Shown: piece by piece, positions 1 to 8,859 of the stretch
How positions within the stretch are numbered: the stretch's first letter is position 1
How the letters are laid out: every line of letters starts with the position of its first letter
NCBI GenBank assembly: GCA_027490995.1
Contig: JAIXWY010000011.1
Coordinates: forward strand, 124,001-188,000
DNA length: 64,000 bases
Direction: 5' to 3'
Origin: Opitutaceae bacterium
Lineage (GTDB): Bacteria > Verrucomicrobiota > Verrucomicrobiia > Opitutales > Opitutaceae
The notes under the pieces: generated by a model
Databases searched by the model: none
Seen by the model: the letters and a program-made list of their open reading frames with translations, nothing else
Told to the model about the DNA's origin: nothing
Made by a program: the position numbers and the translations under genes

Positions 1-1739
1 CACGGGAAGGGCGTGAGCGCGAGTCCGGCATGGAGCTCGGACAAGGTGCGAGTTCCGGTGGGGCGATCGAAACGAAGGTCCGCGGCAAGGGAAAGCGCGG
101 CAAGATCGCGCGAGCCGTAGGTGCGGTCGCGGGTTTGGAGGATGTTGTCCACTCCGAGACGCAGCGTGCTCAGGGGATCCAGCGCATCGACGCTCCGCGC
201 TGCGTCGAGACCCAGAGGCTGGAGGTAAGTCGAGAAATCGCGCCGGTCGATGGCGGGCGGTGTGATCGCCTTGCCGCCCGCGCGGTCGATATGGCGGTAG
301 GAAAGTCGCGGAATGACGCGATGCCGGAGGCCGTCGATGTTCCAGGTCTCGTTGCGGTAAGGAAACGTGGCCTGCGCCTGGAGCTCGGCGTCAAAGCCGA
401 CCTCGGTGAGGCTGCGCCGGAGGGAAGACTGGCCGGACGTGGGTGACAGGCCACCGTACCGTGTGACGCGTGCTCCGGCGACCGGGGTGAACACGATTCC
501 CGTGGCCGGAACGGACGTATGCGTTACGCCGTAATAGGCGTCGAAGCGGTCGCTGCGGAGCGTGGGCGACAGACGAAGGGGATCTTCTTCCCGCAGCCAC
601 GCGTAGGAAGCATGGCCCCGCTGGTGGAGGCGCAGAGCGGCGGGGCCGAGTGACCGCGGGAGCAGCGTGGCGGTCAGTTCCGGCAGCCGCTCCTGGACGC
701 GGAAGGTCCGATTGAAATTCGGCCGCGCGAACGCTTCGAGGCCGAAAGTGGGGGCGAGGTACGTCGCGGCGAGGAACGAGTCGGGGTGCTGCGATTGCTG
801 GAAGCTCTCGGGCCGGAAGTCGCGAAGAATCTCGGAATCGCTCCATCGGCTGACTTGGGCGGTGACGGTCAGACGCTCGCCTTCGCGCTGGAGGTGGCGC
901 CACTCCAGAAATCCGCGATTGGCCCGGATGGGACGATTCAGGATGTCGCGCTCTCGGTTGCCACTGTCATGAATGAAACCACTGCGAAAGGATCCCCGGA
1001 TTTCCTGGTTCGCCTTACGCACCCCATACGTGGCGATCGGCCCAATCAGTACGCCTCGGCTGGAGTAGAGGCCGAGCGAACCGCCGGCTTCGAGTGCGGG
1101 AGCGACCGGCAGCTGCAGGTCCAGCTCGGCAAATGCGCCGAGGCTACGACGGTAGCCAGCTCCGAGGGTGGCGTAACGGATGAATGCCTGATCGGCGGGA
1201 ATCGGGAAACTCGGGAGGGGGATCTGCGGCCCGCGGCCGAGTCCGATGCGGCCGCCCTTGAGTTGGATGCTATCGTCGGGACGGAGCGTCAGGAGGTCCG
1301 CACGCAGCGTCGGAGTCCAAGGTCCGGGCTCGCGGAAAGTGGCGACTGCCTGATCGACAATGATCTCTTCCGCGGTCCCGTGGATTCGCGCGCCGGTGAG
1401 GTAGATCGGGTCGGCACCGAGGCGCAGCTGCGTTACCTCGAAAGACTGGTCGGCGCGACGATAGACGAGCTCGTCAGCGAGGAGCCTTCGGCCCTCGCGT
1501 TGGAAGATCACATTCCCACGTGCGCGAGCGACTTGGGTGCGGTAGTTGTACCGGATTTCGTCGGCGGTGAGGCTGGTGGTGCCGTCAACCAGTCTGGCGT
1601 TCCCGCGGCGGATGTTTTCGCCCGCCGCGAGGTCGGTCTCCGAGACGTCAGCGGACAGGTCGAAGCGCGTGTCCGGCGCAGGAGCGGCGGACAGGAGTGA
1701 GCAGCAGACGGCGAGTAAGAGAAGCGAGACGGACCGCAC
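1..1739 (-). CDS. lptD: LPS-assembly protein LptD (OstA), 5' part only
   Basis: Outer-membrane beta-barrel protein that inserts lipopolysaccharide into the outer leaflet together with LptE. About 579 residues are in the window and the frame runs open through the left edge, so the C-terminal barrel is missing. I start it at a GTG (1739) because it is followed by a signal peptide (hydrophobic residues 4-12, SLLLLAVCC, then an Ala/Pro cleavage area). Residues about 30-130 look like the periplasmic OstA beta-jellyroll (LTADEIRYNYRTQVARARGN, then GRRLLADELVYRR). After that come alternating aromatic and polar strands, typical of the LptD barrel. An in-frame TTG about 33 bases upstream is an alternative start. 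A generic OstA-like barrel is the main alternative, but the domain order favours LptD. Confidence 0.82.
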   Translation of the reverse strand, partial: MRSVSLLLLAVCCSLLSAAPAPDTRFDLSADVSETDLAAGENIRRGNARLVDGTTSLTADEIRYNYRTQVARARGNVIFQREGRRLLADELVYRRADQSFEVTQLRLGADPIYLTGARIHGTAEEIIVDQAVATFREPGPWTPTLRADLLTLRPDDSIQLKGGRIGLGRGPQIPLPSFPIPADQAFIRYATLGAGYRRSLGAFAELDLQLPVAPALEAGGSLGLYSSRGVLIGPIATYGVRKANQEIRGSFRSGFIHDSGNRERDILNRPIRANRGFLEWRHLQREGERLTVTAQVSRWSDSEILRDFRPESFQQSQHPDSFLAATYLAPTFGLEAFARPNFNRTFRVQERLPELTATLLPRSLGPAALRLHQRGHASYAWLREEDPLRLSPTLRSDRFDAYYGVTHTSVPATGIVFTPVAGARVTRYGGLSPTSGQSSLRRSLTEVGFDAELQAQATFPYRNETWNIDGLRHRVIPRLSYRHIDRAGGKAITPPAIDRRDFSTYLQPLGLDAARSVDALDPLSTLRLGVDNILQTRDRTYGSRDLAALSLAADLRFDRPTGTRTLSELHAGLALTPFP

Positions 1740-1859
1740 GGGTGCTAGCGAACCGCGCCGACGGGTGGGAAGCAAGACGTGGATGCCGGATCATCGTCGT
1801 CCCCGAGACTAGGCTAGACGCACGGCGGGCGTTCGGGTTAGGGTCTTGGACCGCTTCCC

Positions 1860-4076
1860 GTGATCCTGCCATCGTCCTCGCTTGAGCGCTTCCTGAATGC
1901 GACGGCCAACCGGCCGCATGATGAGTTGGGCATGCATCCCCATCGCGTGGGGCGCGTGGCGGGCGTGGTGGTCCGGGCGTTCGTCCGGCACAGCGTGGCG
2001 TGCGCGGTGGTCGATCCGGCCTCAGGCGAGGTCTGGCCGATGGAGTCCCTTGCCCCCGAGGGCTTCTACGAGTGCTTTATTCCGCGTCGCCGCGAGGTGT
2101 TTTCTTACCAATTGCGCGTGACCCAGGATAATGGAGAGACGCGGCAAAGGCATGATCCTTACGCGTTCCTGCCGACGTTGGGAGAGCAGGACCTCTACCT
2201 CTTCAATGAGGGCAATGAGCATCGGATTTACGACAAGCTCGGAGCCCACTTGCGAACGGTCAACGGCGTGCCGGGGGTTTCATTTGCGGTCTGGGCACCC
2301 AATGCGCGACGGGTTTCGGTCGTCGGTGACTTCAACGGCTGGGATGGCCGCTATCATCCCATGCGTCCGCTGGGGGCCTCTGGCGTGTGGGAACTCTTCA
2401 TCCCGGGGCTCCGCGCCGGGCAATGGTACAAGTTCGAGTTGGTGGACGTGCGCGGGCAGGTCCGGCTGAAGACCGATCCCTTCGGAACCTACTTCGAGGC
2501 TCCCCCGGGCAACGCCGCCATCGTTCACGATCCACGGAGCCATGCGTGGTCCGACTCGGCCTGGATGCAGCGACGGCTCAAGGAGGCCGGCGAGCTGGAT
2601 CGTCCGATGTCGATCTACGAGGTGCACCTTGGCTCTTGGCGGCGGCGGGTGGAGGACGCGAACCGTCCGCTGACCTACCGGGAGCTCGCGCCCGCTCTCG
2701 CGGATTATGCGGTCGAGATGGGCTTCACGCACATCGAGATCATGCCGATCGCCGAACATCCCTTTGATGGCTCTTGGGGGTATCAGGTCACGGGATTCTT
2801 CGCGCCGACCCACCGCCACGGCACCCCAGACGACTTCGCCTGGTTCGTCGATCACCTTCACCAGCGCGGCATCGGCGTCATCTTGGATTGGGTTCCGGCG
2901 CACTTCCCGCGGGACAGTTTTGCGCTCGCGGAGTTCGATGGCACGCACCTCTTTGAGCATGCGGATCCGCGACAGGGCGCCCACATGGACTGGGGAACGT
3001 TGATCTTCAACTACAGTCGGAATGAGGTCCGCTGCTTCCTCCTCGCCAATGCGCTGGCTTGGCTGGATCGCTACCACCTCGACGGGCTGCGTGTAGACGC
3101 GGTCGCCTCCATGCTTTACTTGGACTACTCGCGGAAGCAGGGCGAATGGGTGCCCAACCGCCATGGTGGCCGCGAGAACCTCGAGGCGATTGAGTTCCTC
3201 AAGCTCACCAACGATCTGGTACACCACTACTATCCGGGTGTGCGGATGATTGCGGAGGAGAGTACGTCGTTTCCGGGGGTATCGCGGCCGACGGCCGAGG
3301 GCGGCCTCGGCTTCGACTTCAAGTGGAACATGGGATGGATGCACGACACCCTGCGCTACTTTGCCAAGGATCCGATTCACCGAAAGTGGCACCAGAATGA
3401 TCTGACGTTCGGGATGCTGTACCAGTATGCCGAGAATTTCATCACCGTCTTCTCCCACGATGAGGTCGTGCATGGGAAGGGATCGATGTTGATGAAGATG
3501 TCGGCCTGGCATGTCGCGGAGAAGGCCGCAAATCTCCGTGCGCTCTACGGCCATATGTGGCTTTGGCCGGGAAAGAAACTGCTCTTCATGGGCAGCGAGT
3601 TTGGGCAGAGTGCCGAGTGGGCGTACGCGCGATCGCTGGATTGGCACCTGACTCAGTATCTGGATCACGAGGGCCTGAGGCTCCTCGTGCGTGACCTCAA
3701 TCGTGTGTACCGCGAGGAGCCCGCGCTGGGCACGAACGATCTGAATCCCGGAGGCTTTCGCTGGATTTCCTGCCACGATGCGCAGGCGAGCGTGATTGCT
3801 TTCCTCCGCGTGGATGCGGGTGAGCAGTCTCTCCTCGCGGTGATCGGTCACTTTACCCCGGTGATTCGGTCCGGGTATCGCCTAGGGCTCCCGCGTCGTG
3901 GGCGGTGGCAGGAGCTGATTAACACGAACAGCCAGTATTACGGCGGCACGGGACTCGGCAATCATGGCGGCGTTGAGACCGAGGAGGTCGCGGCTGATGG
4001 ATTCGAGCAGAGCGTACAGCTGACGCTGCCGCCGCTTTCGACGACGGTGCTGAAGTGGACGCCGTCGTCAGCGTGA
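1860..4076 (+). CDS. glgB: 1,4-alpha-glucan branching enzyme GlgB
   Basis: Cytoplasmic GH13 enzyme that makes the alpha-1,6 branches of glycogen. The 738 residues match the usual family length. An N-terminal CBM48-like module (about 115-210, FAVWAPNARRVSVVGDFNGW) precedes the catalytic barrel. The nucleophile lies in LDGLRVDAVASM (Asp near 413), the acid/base in MIAEESTS (Glu near 466) and the third carboxylate in FSHDEVVHGKG (Asp near 534). The start is GTG. It is divergent from lptD across about 120 bases. No other glycogen gene is in the window. Its TGA overlaps the stop of the convergent creatininase-like gene by nine bases. Confidence 0.96.
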   Translation: MILPSSSLERFLNATANRPHDELGMHPHRVGRVAGVVVRAFVRHSVACAVVDPASGEVWPMESLAPEGFYECFIPRRREVFSYQLRVTQDNGETRQRHDPYAFLPTLGEQDLYLFNEGNEHRIYDKLGAHLRTVNGVPGVSFAVWAPNARRVSVVGDFNGWDGRYHPMRPLGASGVWELFIPGLRAGQWYKFELVDVRGQVRLKTDPFGTYFEAPPGNAAIVHDPRSHAWSDSAWMQRRLKEAGELDRPMSIYEVHLGSWRRRVEDANRPLTYRELAPALADYAVEMGFTHIEIMPIAEHPFDGSWGYQVTGFFAPTHRHGTPDDFAWFVDHLHQRGIGVILDWVPAHFPRDSFALAEFDGTHLFEHADPRQGAHMDWGTLIFNYSRNEVRCFLLANALAWLDRYHLDGLRVDAVASMLYLDYSRKQGEWVPNRHGGRENLEAIEFLKLTNDLVHHYYPGVRMIAEESTSFPGVSRPTAEGGLGFDFKWNMGWMHDTLRYFAKDPIHRKWHQNDLTFGMLYQYAENFITVFSHDEVVHGKGSMLMKMSAWHVAEKAANLRALYGHMWLWPGKKLLFMGSEFGQSAEWAYARSLDWHLTQYLDHEGLRLLVRDLNRVYREEPALGTNDLNPGGFRWISCHDAQASVIAFLRVDAGEQSLLAVIGHFTPVIRSGYRLGLPRRGRWQELINTNSQYYGGTGLGNHGGVETEEVAADGFEQSVQLTLPPLSTTVLKWTPSSA

Positions 4077-5618
4077 TGACTTCGACTGGCTGAACTCCGC
4101 CAGTTGCGCGGCGAGCGTGGCGGCGCCGCGGTCGATCCACGCGTGACCGAGCTCGGCGCGGGCGGCGGTGGCGTCTCCCATCACGCCGCTGCGGGATACG
4201 TCCGACGTGAGCCACGCGAAGGTGGCGGCGGCCTTCTCTGGGCGGAGCAGTCCGGGATCGTCGATCCGGCTGGGGTATTCACAGACCGCACGGTCGAATC
4301 GGACAAGCTGGGGAGCGGCCGCGAGCATCAGAGAGGTTTCCCAAGTGCCGCCATGAAACCCGTAGGCCCGCTCCTGAGCGGGTAAGTCCGCGGATGCCGG
4401 GACGGACAGCCAGGCCGTACGCAGCCCGAGCGTGGTCTGAACCTCGCGCAAGACGTACGTGAGAACAGCGCTGTTTCCTCCGTGCGTGTTCAGGATCGCG
4501 AGACGGCGGAAGCCCCATGCCTGAAGTTGTCGGGCCTGGGAGAGGATGACGTGGCGTAAGGATTGAGCTGAAACGCTGAGCGTGCCGGGAAAGCCACGGT
4601 GCTCGTTGCTTTTCCCATACGTGATCGCTGGAGCGATCCACAGCGGGGTGCCTTGAGGTAGCCTGGGGAGCAAGGCCGACGTCCAGACCTCACCGAGGAA
4701 GGCATCCACGCCGACGGGGAGATGCGGGCCGTGCTGCTCAATCGCGCCGGTCGGCAGCAGCGCGACTGCGCCGTCGTGGAGGTCGGCGGTGAGTGTCGCG
4801 AGGTGCCGGGGAGTGAGCTGGGCGAGGTGAGAACCGAGCCCAACCGGTGGAGCGAGTGACGCTGCAGAAGGCAGCTCAGGCATGCTCTGCCAGTGGATCA
4901 GTGCAGGTGCGGTGCCGGGCGTGCGATGGGCGGCGATTTCTCCTAGCAGGCGGCGCAGTCGCGCGGTGGCCTCGGCGAGGAGAAGCGGCCCGGAAAGAGT
5001 GGAGTCCGGAGCGAGATGGGTCGGCAGGTTCCAGTAGCCGGGGCGGCGCTCGCCATCGGAGCAATCGGGGGCGCGGAATGCCGCGTCCGGGACGACTCCC
5101 AGCAGCGCGGCTCCCACTGCTTGGGCCCGCGAGCGTTCTGCTGACGAAGGATGCAGATCGAGCCCGAGCCCGGACAGCGGGATGAGGTAGGTGTGCAGAC
5201 CGAGAGCGACCCGCGCCTCAAGCGCTGCTGTGGCCGTTAGTTCCGTCGCCCAAGGGCTCGAGCTGAGCAGGACCAGCTTGCGGAAACCCGCCGCGTGCAC
5301 ACCGGCTGCGACTTCCCCAATCAGAGCGAGGGCGGTGTCTGGATCGACGCTAAAACTGCAGGCGGCGTAGGGACCGACAACATGGCGCAGCGGCGGCAGC
5401 ACGCAGGCTTCGGATGGCGGAATCCCGGCGAGAGCGTCCCGGAGCAGTCGGGAGCCGATCACCTCCTCCAAGTGAAGCGGGAGGCCGAGCCCATGATCGG
5501 CGAATCCATGCAGCGGCAGGATGGCGATCCGAGTATCCGATGCCGGTGCGGCTGCAAAGTCTTCCCACGTGCGATGGGACCAAGCGGTGCGCAGGTCATC
5601 ATGGGAAAGGCGGAACAT
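4068..5618 (-). CDS. Creatininase-family protein with two tandem domains, the first degenerate
   Basis: The 516-residue protein is about twice the usual creatininase-family length (about 250). The second half, from about residue 270, has the metal-site motifs of amidohydrolases of the creatininase family: GAIEQHGPHLP (Glu294, His296), VGVDAFLGE, NTHGGN (His379) and HGGTWETS. The first half shows the same fold pattern (ILPLHGFADHGLGLPLHLEE near residues 33-52), but the catalytic Glu and the HGGN segment are replaced (LSSSPW), so it is probably a non-catalytic repeat. The substrate is unknown; relatives act on creatinine or formamides in cofactor pathways. I chose the ATG at 5618 (13 bases after the upstream gene) over a start 72 bases earlier that would overlap that gene. 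Confidence 0.85.
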   Translation of the reverse strand: MFRLSHDDLRTAWSHRTWEDFAAAPASDTRIAILPLHGFADHGLGLPLHLEEVIGSRLLRDALAGIPPSEACVLPPLRHVVGPYAACSFSVDPDTALALIGEVAAGVHAAGFRKLVLLSSSPWATELTATAALEARVALGLHTYLIPLSGLGLDLHPSSAERSRAQAVGAALLGVVPDAAFRAPDCSDGERRPGYWNLPTHLAPDSTLSGPLLLAEATARLRRLLGEIAAHRTPGTAPALIHWQSMPELPSAASLAPPVGLGSHLAQLTPRHLATLTADLHDGAVALLPTGAIEQHGPHLPVGVDAFLGEVWTSALLPRLPQGTPLWIAPAITYGKSNEHRGFPGTLSVSAQSLRHVILSQARQLQAWGFRRLAILNTHGGNSAVLTYVLREVQTTLGLRTAWLSVPASADLPAQERAYGFHGGTWETSLMLAAAPQLVRFDRAVCEYPSRIDDPGLLRPEKAAATFAWLTSDVSRSGVMGDATAARAELGHAWIDRGAATLAAQLAEFSQSKSSR

Positions 5619-5631
5619 GGGGACAATGGGC

Positions 5632-6324
5632 CTAGCGTTGGGCGGGACGAGCTGACTCGAAGTCCGAGTAAACGACCTCCATATCGTCATCCAGCGACTT
5701 GATCCACCACGCTCGGCCTCGGAGGGTCACCGTGATACGCTGCAAGAGGGTGGGGCGATCGCCTTCAGGCAGGGAGTATTCCACGACAGTCCGGGCTTGA
5801 TCGATGGCGATGCCGGTGACGGGCTTGAACGGCTCGAAGCTGGCGAGCTCCATGCGCTCGATGGTGGACGTGGGCCGATGCAGCACGAAGGTCGCCGTCA
5901 TGTGGGCCGCCGAGCGGTCATCCTTGTCGGTGGTGCGCAGTCGGAAACGCCAGTGTACCCGGGTTCCGTCGTCCTGCACCCGTTCAGCCGTGGACTCGTC
6001 GATCTGCTCCTTGACATTCGGTGCGGTATCGCCGCGGGAGCGCCGCGTCTGTTGCTCGGCGTAGGTCTGACGTTCCTGCTCGGTCGGAGTGCGTCCGTCC
6101 TTCTGGAGTAGCGACCAACGGCGGAACTCCGGGAGTCGCGGATCGTAGCGCTCCACGAGACTCTTTCCTGAGGCGCGCGTGCTTTGGGTAAAGGCCCAGC
6201 CCCGCGTTCCCTCGGCCCGATAGTTGGCCAAGGCCGACCGCAGATCGTCAGGCAACGCCTCCGGCGTGGACACCGGGCTGGCGTTCAAGGCGAGGGCGAG
6301 GAACAAAAAGAGCAAGAGCCTCAT
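5632..6324 (-). CDS. Secreted protein of unknown function
   Basis: I do not recognise the family. The 230-residue protein starts at an ATG followed by a short signal peptide (MRLLLFLFLALALNASP), so export across the inner membrane is likely. The mature part is mixed alpha/beta and charged, with a segment rich in Arg, Gln and Asp at about 75-110 and Trp-containing strands toward the end (GRAWWIKSLDDDMEVVYSDF). No cysteines or catalytic motifs are evident. It lies 13 bases upstream of the creatininase-like gene on the same strand and may be co-transcribed with it. An in-frame start 36 bases upstream exists but would bury the signal peptide. Confidence 0.72.
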   Translation of the reverse strand: MRLLLFLFLALALNASPVSTPEALPDDLRSALANYRAEGTRGWAFTQSTRASGKSLVERYDPRLPEFRRWSLLQKDGRTPTEQERQTYAEQQTRRSRGDTAPNVKEQIDESTAERVQDDGTRVHWRFRLRTTDKDDRSAAHMTATFVLHRPTSTIERMELASFEPFKPVTGIAIDQARTVVEYSLPEGDRPTLLQRITVTLRGRAWWIKSLDDDMEVVYSDFESARPAQR

Positions 6325-6369
6325 CCGGATAACAAAAGCCGGGGGAGGAAAGGCCGGCAAGCACCGGCG

Positions 6370-6855
6370 CTAGTCGACGCGGGTAATTCGCAGGCGACTG
6401 GCGGAACCCTTCCCGGGGAGTTCGATCTGATCGCCCACCGTTTTTCCAAGGAGTTGGCGACCTAGGGGAGACGCGGGCGTGATGAGGAGAACAGGGCCGT
6501 CGGCCTCGGGTACCTCCAGCCCTCCCGCTCGCGGACCTAGGAAATACCTCCGACTAGGGCCGGTTACCGAGCTCAATGTGACCAGAGCCCCGAGCGCAAT
6601 GGGTTGGCGGGCAAGGAGCGTTGCCGGATCGAGGGCTCGATAGTGATCCAGATGGTCGCGAATCTCGCTGGCCAGCCTGGCCTGTCCCTCCGCAAGGTAG
6701 GCCGCCTCCTGTGAGTGCATGTCGTATTGATTCTCCGGGCGGCTCTCCTCATCGATGGCCTCTTCCCGGGCCGAATGCGCGGCCTGAGTGATGAGCGCCA
6801 GTTCGGCTTCGAGGGCCGCGATGATGGACTGGACCAGCCGAGCCTTATCCGTCAT
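6370..6855 (-). CDS. GreA/GreB-family transcription elongation factor-like protein
   Basis: The 161-residue protein has a predicted N-terminal helical hairpin (residues about 1-75), whose turn carries DEESRPENQYD, similar to the acidic tip (RENAEY) that Gre factors insert into the RNA polymerase secondary channel. The C-terminal half (about 85-161) resembles the FKBP-like Gre domain, ending in SPLGRQLLGKTVGDQIEL, close to the family motif SPLGRALLGKKVGD. It is longer at the tip than classical GreA and belongs to the divergent group of Gre paralogs. The role is probably rescue of arrested or backtracked polymerase. It sits 45 bases upstream of the secreted unknown on the same strand. Confidence 0.82.
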   Translation of the reverse strand: MTDKARLVQSIIAALEAELALITQAAHSAREEAIDEESRPENQYDMHSQEAAYLAEGQARLASEIRDHLDHYRALDPATLLARQPIALGALVTLSSVTGPSRRYFLGPRAGGLEVPEADGPVLLITPASPLGRQLLGKTVGDQIELPGKGSASRLRITRVD

Positions 6856-6990
6856 GGCCCGAGCAAACGGTCCACCCGGCTCGGCCGCCAGCGAATAGCG
6901 CGGCTCTCGGGGGAAGTATTTTCCTTTCCGGGTCAGAAGCCGCTAATGCGCACCTCACGATGGCCGATATGGAACTCGGTTTTCCCTTCG

Positions 6991-7881
6991 ATGGCCCGAA
7001 AGATTGCGTTCATCAACTACAAGGGCGGCGTAGGCAAGACGTCGCTCATCGTCAACACCGCGGCAGCGCTGGTGAAGGCTGGTAAGCGTGTGCTGGTCTG
7101 CGACTTCGATACGCAGTCCAACGCCAGCATCTGGCTGCTCAAGCTCGACCGCTGGAATAAGATCAACGCCTCCGGTGAAGGCGCGGTGTACTCGATCTTC
7201 GAGCCCGGCAAGGCTCAAGTCCGGGACCTGATCATTCGAGACGCGCTTGAGGGCAAGAGCGGCGAATGCCCTCTCCCCGGTTTGGACCTTTTGCCGACGG
7301 CGTTCAACCTGGTTGACTTGGAAAACGAATACAACGGCGACCCTAAGCGTCCTCCGTTTCTCGTTTTTCAAGAGCAACTTGCGATGGTAGAGCCGAACTA
7401 CGATTTTATCCTGTTCGATTGCCCACCGAACATTCTGCGGGCTTCACAATGCGGGATTTTCGCGGCCAACGAAATTTGCGTCCCGGCTAATCCTGATGCG
7501 TTGAGCTTGATCGGCTTCACCTTGCTAGTGGAAAAACTCCACCGCTTTCACACGCTGTCCGCGAGTTTCCGACGCTCGTCGATGGGGCCGCCCGCTCAGG
7601 TGCAGAGTGTAGTTTTCAACGCGATCAAGACCGGCGTGGATATCGAGGTGCCCAAGATGCGGATGCAGCTGCGCCTGAATCAATTCCGCGCCGCCAAGCG
7701 CGTGGCGCCGAACGCCAAGATCTTCCAGACGCAGATTCGCGATGCCATGGTGGTGCGCCGTGCGGTCACACTGGGTCTGCCAGTCGTGTTGATCAGTCAG
7801 GATGCAGCTGATCCCTCACAAGATAACGTTGTGAACGACTATCGTCGAATGACCCAGGAGATGCTTCAGCAAGTCACCTGA
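6991..7881 (+). CDS. ParA/MinD-family ATPase (orphan)
   Basis: The 296-residue protein has the deviant Walker A box of ParA ATPases, YKGGVGKTS (signature Lys11, P-loop Lys16), then VLVCDFDTQSNAS at 34-45 and the Walker B segment ILFDCPPN (Asp143). Such enzymes dimerise on ATP and move or position DNA, protein clusters or machinery. There is no ParB gene and no obvious parS cluster nearby, so chromosome or plasmid partition is not indicated. The stretch KMRMQLRLNQFRAAKR (about 220-235) is unusually basic and could contact DNA. I start at the ATG at 6991, directly before the ARKIAFINYKGG core. The unknown gene at 7942 follows on the same strand and may encode its partner. Confidence 0.88.
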   Translation: MARKIAFINYKGGVGKTSLIVNTAAALVKAGKRVLVCDFDTQSNASIWLLKLDRWNKINASGEGAVYSIFEPGKAQVRDLIIRDALEGKSGECPLPGLDLLPTAFNLVDLENEYNGDPKRPPFLVFQEQLAMVEPNYDFILFDCPPNILRASQCGIFAANEICVPANPDALSLIGFTLLVEKLHRFHTLSASFRRSSMGPPAQVQSVVFNAIKTGVDIEVPKMRMQLRLNQFRAAKRVAPNAKIFQTQIRDAMVVRRAVTLGLPVVLISQDAADPSQDNVVNDYRRMTQEMLQQVT

Positions 7882-7941
7882 CGTACCGATCACCGAGGGC
7901 CTTTAATCCAGTCAAGTTACCCTGCTGAAGAGACCCCTGCC

Positions 7942-8859
7942 ATGCGTTACTCTGCGAAGGAATGGGACGAGGTTCGAGGTGCGTTTTCGATGTCCATCAT
8001 GGTGGACACGCCCCTGCATAGCTTGGCGCAGAATCTTGAGGGTCCCCAGTGGCCGGACACCGATCGCAAGGAGACCCCTGGCGTTTACATCGACCTGACG
8101 TTTGCGGAGGTGCACGAGGCCCTGGCGTCGCGTGGGCATCCCATGGAGCGGTTCGACCAACTCGTCGACATTTTGAAGGAGACGCTGGCCTTCGATAACC
8201 CGTTTGGGGATATGGTGGAGCAGTCGTCCACTGCGGGTGAGCGCGACAATCCGGTGCTGAAGAACATGGAGCGCCTCCAGATTCCGGAGGAGTTCCCGAT
8301 CGAATTCACCGCGCTGCAGGATGACACGATGGAGTTCTGTCGGTTGGAAAAGCTCGGCACGCTCGGGCAGTTTGCGGTGTTTGCTCAGGGGTTGTCACGT
8401 GCCGTGATCGTCGGCGGCGATTTTCGCGGCTTGCTCAACGCGTTGTCTCACGTGGACGAGGCGGGCCTTGCCAAGTATCTCCCGTTCCGTCCGGGGGCGA
8501 AGGGGCTGCACTTGATCGAGGCGGTGGCGCAGGTCGTGCGCCAGATGCCCTCAGATCAGAGGGCCATCGCGATCGCCCGGCCCGCCGAGTTGGCTCCGGG
8601 CACGCGTGATCGTGTCGCGCGCCTAGTGGCTTATTTTTCCACTCAGAAGTCGGATCTCATCCGGCAGATTTCTGGTGGTACGTCGCTCACCCGTCTGCTG
8701 ATGGCGATCGGCGACCCTTCGGCGGAAGCCGTCGTGGCGGCTCTTCTGACGCCGCACCTTAAGAGCGTGCCCGCCCCGGTGGCGCCTAACGCTACGCGGG
8801 TGGCTGCGGTCAAGCCTCGGAAGCTCAGCCTCTGGCGGCGACTCTTCTCCCGCGGCTAG
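7942..8859 (+). CDS. Unknown protein downstream of ParA
   Basis: No family is recognised. The 305 residues carry no signal peptide or membrane segment. The N-terminal third is acidic and helical, the middle (about 130-210) contains a Gly/Leu-rich core (LSRAVIVGGDFRGLLNAL), and a Pro/Ala linker (about 275-290) leads to a basic, amphipathic C-terminal tail, KPRKLSLWRRLFSRG. It lies 60 bases downstream of the ParA gene in the same direction, suggesting co-expression. Adaptor or cargo-linker proteins of ParA-type positioning systems are often encoded in this place, but that role is only an inference. Its TAG stop shares the CTAG tetranucleotide with the stop of the convergent TPR gene. Confidence 0.75.
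   Translation: MRYSAKEWDEVRGAFSMSIMVDTPLHSLAQNLEGPQWPDTDRKETPGVYIDLTFAEVHEALASRGHPMERFDQLVDILKETLAFDNPFGDMVEQSSTAGERDNPVLKNMERLQIPEEFPIEFTALQDDTMEFCRLEKLGTLGQFAVFAQGLSRAVIVGGDFRGLLNALSHVDEAGLAKYLPFRPGAKGLHLIEAVAQVVRQMPSDQRAIAIARPAELAPGTRDRVARLVAYFSTQKSDLIRQISGGTSLTRLLMAIGDPSAEAVVAALLTPHLKSVPAPVAPNATRVAAVKPRKLSLWRRLFSRG

Noticed and set aside
786..1700. Plus-strand frame of 304 codons opposite lptD
   Set aside because: The minus strand reads as an exported OstA/LptD protein with signal peptide; the plus frame has no motif.
2280..3851. Long open frame (523 codons) antisense to glgB
   Set aside because: Arg/His/Pro-rich translation without domains, exactly opposite a clear enzyme gene; an artefact of GC-rich codon usage.
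6856..6990. parS-like sites before the orphan parA
   Set aside because: No repeated 16-base palindromes of the parS type are seen in this gap.
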